This document shows, piece by piece, positions 42,934 through 47,831 of a stretch of DNA of 47,831 nt (position 1 is the stretch's first letter; the number at the start of each line of letters is the position of its first letter). The stretch is from Acidobacteriota bacterium (GTDB lineage Bacteria > Acidobacteriota > Vicinamibacteria > Vicinamibacterales > CAVVIG01), in assembly GCA_003222535.1 (NCBI GenBank), contig QHWJ01000353.1:1-47831 (forward strand), written 5' to 3'. The notes under the pieces are model-generated. The model did no database searches, had not been told where the DNA came from, and saw only the letters and a list, made by a program, of their open reading frames with translations. Position numbers and translations under genes: made by a program.

Positions 42934-44134
42934 ATGAAGCAGCTTGTCGTCATCGGCGCCGCCATCGGGCTCCTGAGCGGCCAGGGCGCGGCGCCGCCGC
43001 CAATCGTCCTTCGTGCGGCACGCCTCATCGACGGACGCGGGGGCGCGCCCATCGCACCGGCCGCGGTGATGATCCGCGGCGATCGCATCGAGGCGGCCGG
43101 CAGCGGGCTCGCCATTCCACCCGGCGCGCGCGTGATCGACCTCGGAGGCGCCACGCTGCTGCCGGGACTGATCGATCTGCACACGCACCTCACCAGCACG
43201 GGCGTCCATTGGGAGGACGAGCTGCTGAAGACGACGCCCGCGCAGGCGGCGCTGCACGGAGCGCAGAACGCGCGGATCACGCTGATGGCGGGCTTCACGA
43301 CCTGCCGCGACATGGGACCCACGTGGCCCTTCGTCGACATCGATCTGCGCAAGGCGATTGACGAAGGCGTCGTGCCGGGCCCACGGCTGATGGCCTCCGG
43401 CAACTACGTCTCGCCGACGGGCGGCGCGGGCGATGCCCGTCAGTTTTCCATCTATGTGGACGTGCCGATCGTGAGGAACCTCGCCGACGGTCCCGACGAG
43501 ATTCGCAAAGCGGTCCGCACGAACCTGAAACAGGGGGCGGACTTCATCAAGATTCTCGGCACCGGCGCGGTGCTGTCGAAAGGCGTGCCGCCCGGCGCGC
43601 AGTCATACACGGAAGAGGAGATGCACGTCGCGGTCGAGGAGGCGGCGCGCTGGGGCAAGCACGTCGCCGCCCATCTGCACGGCACCGAAGGAATCAAAGC
43701 GGGCATTCGCGCCGGCGTTCGCACCGTCGATCACGGCAGCATGATGGACGACGAGGCCGTGGATCTCCTGAGAACCCATCACGCGTACTTCGCAGATCAA
43801 GGAGCTGAAGGACAGATCGTTTCAGATGGTGTTGAAGGCCGATCTGCCGATCGGCTTCGCGACGGACGCCGCGGTCGTGCCGCACGGGCAGAACGCGCGC
43901 GAGTTCGGGTATCGCGTCCGCCTCGGTCAATCGCCGATGGCTGCGATCGTGTCGGCCACCAAGACGGCGGCCGAGATCATGGGCTGGAGCGATCGCGTCG
44001 GCACGATCGAACCGGGCAAGTTCGCCGACCTCATCGCGGTCAGCGGCGATCCGATCCGCGACATCACTCAGCTCGAGAGCGTCGCGTGGGTGATGAAAGG
44101 CGGGGTGGTGTACAAACAGGAAATTAAGAATTAG
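42934..44134 (+). pseudogene. Amidohydrolase, frameshifted with an internal deletion
   Basis: The first part reads MKQLVVIGAAIGLLSGQGAA (signal peptide), then the metal motif LLPGLIDLHTHL and HVAAHLHGTEGIKAGIRAGV, an imidazolonepropionase-like amidohydrolase. Near 43790 the frame changes: the other frame continues IGFATDAAVVPHGQNAREFG, with the metal-binding Asp, and ends WVMKGGVVYKQEIKN. Between the halves, some tens of residues normally present after the TVDHG motif are missing. So either the gene is broken or the assembly is wrong here. If repaired it would be an exported metal-dependent hydrolase. Confidence 0.8.
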
Positions 44135-44190
44135 GAATTTGGAATTTGGAATTCGCAAATCTGCAATCAGGAATATCAACAATCTGCGGT
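44125..44190. repeat. Stuttering GGAATTT repeat
   Basis: Words such as GAATTAGGAATTTGGAATTT repeat across the end of the amidohydrolase and the gap before the next gene. The last residues (EIKN) of the broken gene come from the start of this tract. Confidence 0.6.
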
Positions 44191-44197
44191 TTCAGGA

Positions 44198-45772
44198 ATG
44201 AAGTACGACGCGATCGTCATCGGCGGCGGGCACAACGGTCTGACGGCCGCCGCATATCTCGCTCGGGCGGGACGGAAGGTGCTCGTAGTCGAGCGCCGGC
44301 ACGTCCTCGGCGGCGCGGCGGTCACCGAAGAAGTATTCCCCGGCTTCCGCTTCTCGGTGTGCTCCTACGTGGTGTCGCTGCTGCGGCCGGAAATCATCCG
44401 CGACCTCGAACTGCCCCGCCACGGCCTCGAGATTCTGCCGCTCGACGGCACCTTCACGCCGATGCCGAACGGCGACCACCTGTGGCGCGTGAACGACCAC
44501 GCGAAGACGCAAAGGGAGATCAGCCGCCACTCGAAGGTCGACGCCGAGGCGTACGACGAGTACGGCAAGGCGATGGTCGAGATGGCGCGCTTCGTCAAGC
44601 CGATCCTCAACATGACGCCGCCCGATCCGATGTCGCTGGATCCGCGCGAGCTCATGAAGCTGCTGTTCCTCGGCAGGCGATTCCGCGGCCTCGCGGACGT
44701 GGACCGCTACAACCAGATCCAGTTGATGACGATGAGCGCGGCCGATTTTCTCGATCAGTGGTTCGAGACCGACGTCCTCAAAGCGACAATGGCCGCGTCG
44801 GGGATTATCGGGACGTTTCTTGGCGTGCGATCGCCCGGCACGGCGTACGTGCTGCTCCACCACTACATGGGCGAGATCGACGGCGCCTTCCGCTCCTGGG
44901 GGTTCGCCCGCGGCGGCACCGGCGCGATCTCCGAGGCGATCGCGGCGGCCGCGCGCGAAGCTGGCGTTGAGATTCGCACCGCCGCGCCGGTCGCACGCAT
45001 CGCCGTGAAAGGCGGGCGCGCGGCCGGCGTCGTGTTGACGAACGGCGACGAGATGACGGCCGACATGGTGATCTCGAGCGTCGATCCGAACCTGACGTTT
45101 CTGAGGTTCATCGACTCGAGGGAGCTGCCCGGCGAGTTCCTCGACGAAGTACGGCGGTACAAGTTTCGCGGATCGTCGGGCAAGGTGAACCTCGCGCTCG
45201 ATGCGCTGCCGGACTTCACGTGCATGCCGGGCGGCGGCCCGCATCTGCGCGGCGCGATTTCGATTTCGCCGGGCGTCGACTACATGGAGCGAGCGTACGA
45301 CCAGGCCAAGTACGGCGAGTTCTCGCGACGCCCGTACATGGACATGGTCATCCCGACGCTGACCGATCCGTCGGTCGCGCCGCCGGGGAAGCACATCCTC
45401 TCGTGCTTCGTGCAGTACGCGCCGTACAAGCTCGCGTCCGGAACCTGGGACGATCAGCGTGAAGCGTTCGGCGACACGGTCATCGACACCATCGCGGAAT
45501 ACGCGCCGAACATCCGCGACATCATCCTGCACCGGCAGGTGCTGACGCCGCTGGATCTCGAACGCGACTTCGGGTTGACGGAAGGCAACATTTTTCAGGG
45601 CGAGCTGACGCTCGAACAGCTGTTCTTCGCGCGGCCGGTGCCAGGGTGGGCGCAGTACAGCACGCCCGTCCGCAATCTCTGGATGTGCGGCTCCGCGACG
45701 CACCCCGGCGGCGGCATCATGGGCGCGCCGGGGCGCAACTGCGCGCTGCGCATTCTCGGACAAAAAGCATGA
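44198..45772 (+). CDS. FAD-dependent oxidoreductase, phytoene-desaturase type (1)
   Basis: This 524-residue flavoprotein opens with the dinucleotide fold YDAIVIGGGHNGLTAAAYLARAGRKVLVVE. It belongs to the phytoene desaturase/PYROXD2-like family, with RHVLGGAAVTEEVFPGF after the first fold and the C-terminal FAD motif MCGSATHPGGGIMGAPGRNC. The substrate is unknown; no carotenoid genes are nearby. A related gene follows at 46184-47794. The two share MATERIAL-like blocks such as a ...TPLDLER..GLT.G..F.GE.. segment, so they are paralogs. Confidence 0.87.
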   Translation: MKYDAIVIGGGHNGLTAAAYLARAGRKVLVVERRHVLGGAAVTEEVFPGFRFSVCSYVVSLLRPEIIRDLELPRHGLEILPLDGTFTPMPNGDHLWRVNDHAKTQREISRHSKVDAEAYDEYGKAMVEMARFVKPILNMTPPDPMSLDPRELMKLLFLGRRFRGLADVDRYNQIQLMTMSAADFLDQWFETDVLKATMAASGIIGTFLGVRSPGTAYVLLHHYMGEIDGAFRSWGFARGGTGAISEAIAAAAREAGVEIRTAAPVARIAVKGGRAAGVVLTNGDEMTADMVISSVDPNLTFLRFIDSRELPGEFLDEVRRYKFRGSSGKVNLALDALPDFTCMPGGGPHLRGAISISPGVDYMERAYDQAKYGEFSRRPYMDMVIPTLTDPSVAPPGKHILSCFVQYAPYKLASGTWDDQREAFGDTVIDTIAEYAPNIRDIILHRQVLTPLDLERDFGLTEGNIFQGELTLEQLFFARPVPGWAQYSTPVRNLWMCGSATHPGGGIMGAPGRNCALRILGQKA

Positions 45773-45778
45773 TCCGTC

Positions 45779-46170
45779 ACGTTCACCACGAAAAACACGA
45801 AGACACGAAAAGCACGAAAAACAACGCAACGGAGACACAGAGAACACGGAGGCGCGCCAGTGCCGTTTCGGCGGGACGGCCTGCGGTGCAGGCCGACGAG
45901 CACGGCCGGGATCGGGCCGAGATACGAGCCGTTGGGAATCGTTGGAGGCTCGTATCTCGGTCCGATCCTGGCCGTGCCGCCGCTTCGCGGCGCCCGCCGA
46001 ATCGATTCAGCGCGCCATGCTCTGCGAACTTTGCGCCTGCCAGCCGAAGCTCGCCGGCGCTCGGCGAGCGAAGGTTGGAGCTCTGCGTTCAAAGGGTTTT
46101 CTCAGTGTCTCCGAGTCTCTGTGGTGGTCTGTCTTCGTGACCTTCGTGCCCTTCGTGCCTTCGTGATGAG
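45779..46170. repeat. Fold-back region between the two oxidoreductase genes
   Basis: The left side carries stutters such as CACGAAGACACGAAAAGCAC and GGAGACACAGAG. The right side carries the complementary kinds, such as TCTTCGTGACCTTCGTGCCC and TGTCTCCGAGTCTCTG. Nested inside is a 30-base inverted repeat, 45901-45930 against 45947-45976, matching at 28 of 30 with a 16-base loop. The hairpin GGCCTGCGGTGCAGGCC lies at 45878-45894, as at 10558. No gene is convincing. Confidence 0.7.
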
Positions 46171-46183
46171 CGGTTGCTGAACC

Positions 46184-47794
46184 GTGCGCGACGTGATCGT
46201 CATCGGCGGCGGCGTCAACGGTCTGGTGACCGCGACGCTGCTCGCGAAGGCGGGCTTGAAGACGCTCGTCCTCGAGCGCGGCGATCGCGTCGGCGGGTGC
46301 GCGCGGACCGGCGAGATCGCGCCGGGTTTCCGGTGCCCGACGCTGGCTCACGCCGCGGCGATCGATCCGTCCCTGCTGCGATCGCTCGGCCTCGTGCGGC
46401 ATGGACTGCGCATTGTCCGTCCGGCGGTGGACGCCTGCGCGCCGACGCGCGATGGCCCCACGCTCGTCCTCTGGCACGATGCGGCGCGCGCAACCGAGGC
46501 CATCCGCGCGTTCTCGGCGAAGGACGCGGAACAGTATCCTCGCTTCGTGAACAGCTTCGCGCGCGTGACCGCGGTGCTGCGCGCGGTGTGCGCGTCCGAG
46601 CCGCCCTCGATCGACGATCCGACGGCTCTCGATCTCATCGAGATGCTGAAGACCGGGCGCAAGTTCCGCGCGCTGGGCAGGGCCGATGCATACCGCCTGC
46701 TGCGGTGGATGCCGATGGCCGTCGCCGATCTGGCCGGCGAGTGGTGCGAGAGCGAACCGCTGCGGGCGACGATCGCGGCGGGCGGATTGCTCGGGTCGTT
46801 CCTCGGTCCGTGGTCGGCCGGAAGCGCGGCGATCCTGCTGCTTCTTGGCGCCGAGGAAGGCCACCCTGTCGCGAACGGATGGTTCATCGCCGGAGGGCCC
46901 GGCGCGCTCGCCGACGCGCTGGCCGCGGCCGCGCGTCAGGCAGGCGTGGACATCAGAACAGGCGCGGACGTCGCGCGGATCAACATCAGAGACGAGGAGG
47001 CGCAGGGCGCCGCCGGCGGGGTGACGCTCTCGAACGGCGAGGAGATCGCGGCGCGCGCGGTCGTCTCGAATGCCGATCCCAAGCGCACGCTGCTTGGCCT
47101 GCTGGATCCGATCCATCTGGCGCCGGAGCTCGTCCGGCGCGCCCGGAACATCCGCACGCACGGCACGCTCGCCAAGATCAACTACGCGTCGTCATCGCTG
47201 CCCGAGTTCAAAGGGCTGTCCGCCCTCGATGCCGATGGGCAGGCCGCGGCGCTGTCCGGGCGCATCCGGCTGGCCGCCGGCATCGACGGCATCGAGCGCG
47301 CCTTCGACGCCGCGAAGTACGGAGGTTTCGCCGAGGAGCCGTGGATCGAGCTGACGATCCCGTCGATTGCGGACCCGGGCCTCGCACCTCGGGGCCGGCA
47401 TGTCGTCTCGACGTACGTCCAGTACACGCCGTACCATTTGCGCGGCACGAACTGGGACGCCGAGCGCGATCGGCTCGCGGACGCCGCGACCCGAACGATC
47501 GCGCAATATGCGCCAGGCTTTGCCGCGTCCGTGCTCGCCCGCGAGGTGATCACGCCGCTCGACCTCGAACGCACGTACGGGCTGACGGGCGGCCACGTGT
47601 TTCACGGCGAGCTCGCGCTCGATCAGTGGTTCGTCACGCGCCCGCTGCTCGGCTGGGCGCGCTACGGCACACCGATCAGGAACCTGTACCTGTGTGGGTC
47701 GGGGACCCATCCCGGCACGGGGTTGAATGGACGCTCGGGAGCGTTGGCCGCCCGCGCGATCATCCAGGCAATCAGGGGCAGCCAGGCCAGATAG
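46184..47794 (+). CDS. FAD-dependent oxidoreductase, phytoene-desaturase type (2)
   Basis: This 536-residue paralog of the upstream gene opens with GTG 46184 and RDVIVIGGGVNGLVTATLLAKAGLKTLVLERG, a dinucleotide-binding fold. It ends with the FAD motif LCGSGTHPGTGLNGRSGALA. The mid-region DLAGEWCESEPLRATIAAGG aligns with DFLDQWFETDVLKATMAASG of the first. Such pairs could act as a heterodimer or on related substrates. The substrate is not known. The stop codon lies within a 19-base direct repeat. Confidence 0.87.
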   Translation: MRDVIVIGGGVNGLVTATLLAKAGLKTLVLERGDRVGGCARTGEIAPGFRCPTLAHAAAIDPSLLRSLGLVRHGLRIVRPAVDACAPTRDGPTLVLWHDAARATEAIRAFSAKDAEQYPRFVNSFARVTAVLRAVCASEPPSIDDPTALDLIEMLKTGRKFRALGRADAYRLLRWMPMAVADLAGEWCESEPLRATIAAGGLLGSFLGPWSAGSAAILLLLGAEEGHPVANGWFIAGGPGALADALAAAARQAGVDIRTGADVARINIRDEEAQGAAGGVTLSNGEEIAARAVVSNADPKRTLLGLLDPIHLAPELVRRARNIRTHGTLAKINYASSSLPEFKGLSALDADGQAAALSGRIRLAAGIDGIERAFDAAKYGGFAEEPWIELTIPSIADPGLAPRGRHVVSTYVQYTPYHLRGTNWDAERDRLADAATRTIAQYAPGFAASVLAREVITPLDLERTYGLTGGHVFHGELALDQWFVTRPLLGWARYGTPIRNLYLCGSGTHPGTGLNGRSGALAARAIIQAIRGSQAR

Positions 47795-47822
47795 GTCGCG
47801 TAGGGCCAGATAGGTCGCGTAG
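47785..47822 (+). repeat. Two tandem 19-base repeats at the window end
   Basis: GGCCAGATAGGTCGCGTAG occurs at 47785-47803 and again at 47804-47822, covering the stop codon of the last gene. Confidence 0.8.
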
Positions 47823-47831
47823 GCCAGGTAG

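Overview
The window is GC-rich, densely coded DNA from a Gram-negative-type bacterium. It carries a lipoprotein signal, a PilT-type ATPase, a dCache histidine kinase with a sigma-54 activator, an NrfD-type membrane oxidoreductase and QueF. Many hairpin-forming intergenic repeats, several of which run into genes in frame, fit Acidobacteriota of the Vicinamibacteria type. That assignment is an inference from gene style, not from a marker gene. No rRNA, tRNA, CRISPR array or prophage was recognised.

Layout. 1-2073 (minus strand): a small membrane protein, dihydrolipoyl dehydrogenase and the start of a lipoyl-bearing E2 subunit. 2151-8961 (plus): a sigma-54 response regulator, a candidate -24/-12 promoter, a radical SAM/SPASM maturase, a 30-residue peptide gene, a peptide-binding lipoprotein, a sensor kinase and a small conserved-looking protein. 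9167-10324: HU-like protein, QueF and an Smr-domain protein. 10358-10657: a 300-base fold-back element. 10933-16827: SNF2-type helicase, a partner protein and an Eco57I-type DNA methylase, probably a defence module. 16842-17564: a GxxExxY-family gene bracketed by 30-base inverted repeats, with its 3' end tandemly triplicated. 17594-21922: a fused ferredoxin-NrfD subunit and a molybdopterin catalytic subunit. 22073-24572: ferritin and a decayed restriction-modification cluster. 24633-28712 (minus): DUF1634, TauE/SafE permease, a small protein, a sulfurtransferase, a hypothetical protein and an AstE/AspA-like hydrolase. 28916-34092 (plus): aldehyde dehydrogenase, then an overlapping chain of DinB, alpha/beta hydrolase, DUF2461 and PilT. 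34451-36956: two exported proteins, a DUF6691 remnant and a threonine dehydratase-like enzyme. 37020-47794: amino-acid permease, Rieske oxygenase, P5C dehydrogenase, GcvT-like protein, a broken amidohydrolase and two related FAD oxidoreductases.

The most interesting region is 2151-8671. The genes order as activator, sigma-54 promoter, maturase, peptide, binding lipoprotein and kinase. They look like one closed circuit in which a modified peptide is made and possibly sensed. The peptide's family is not one I can name, and no exporter or protease lies in the operon.

A second theme is repeats. At least five families of hairpin or stuttering repeats occupy the gaps, and several run in frame through genes: downstream of signal peptides (AstE-like, alpha/beta hydrolase) and in internal loops (methylase, Rieske oxygenase, possibly LpdA).
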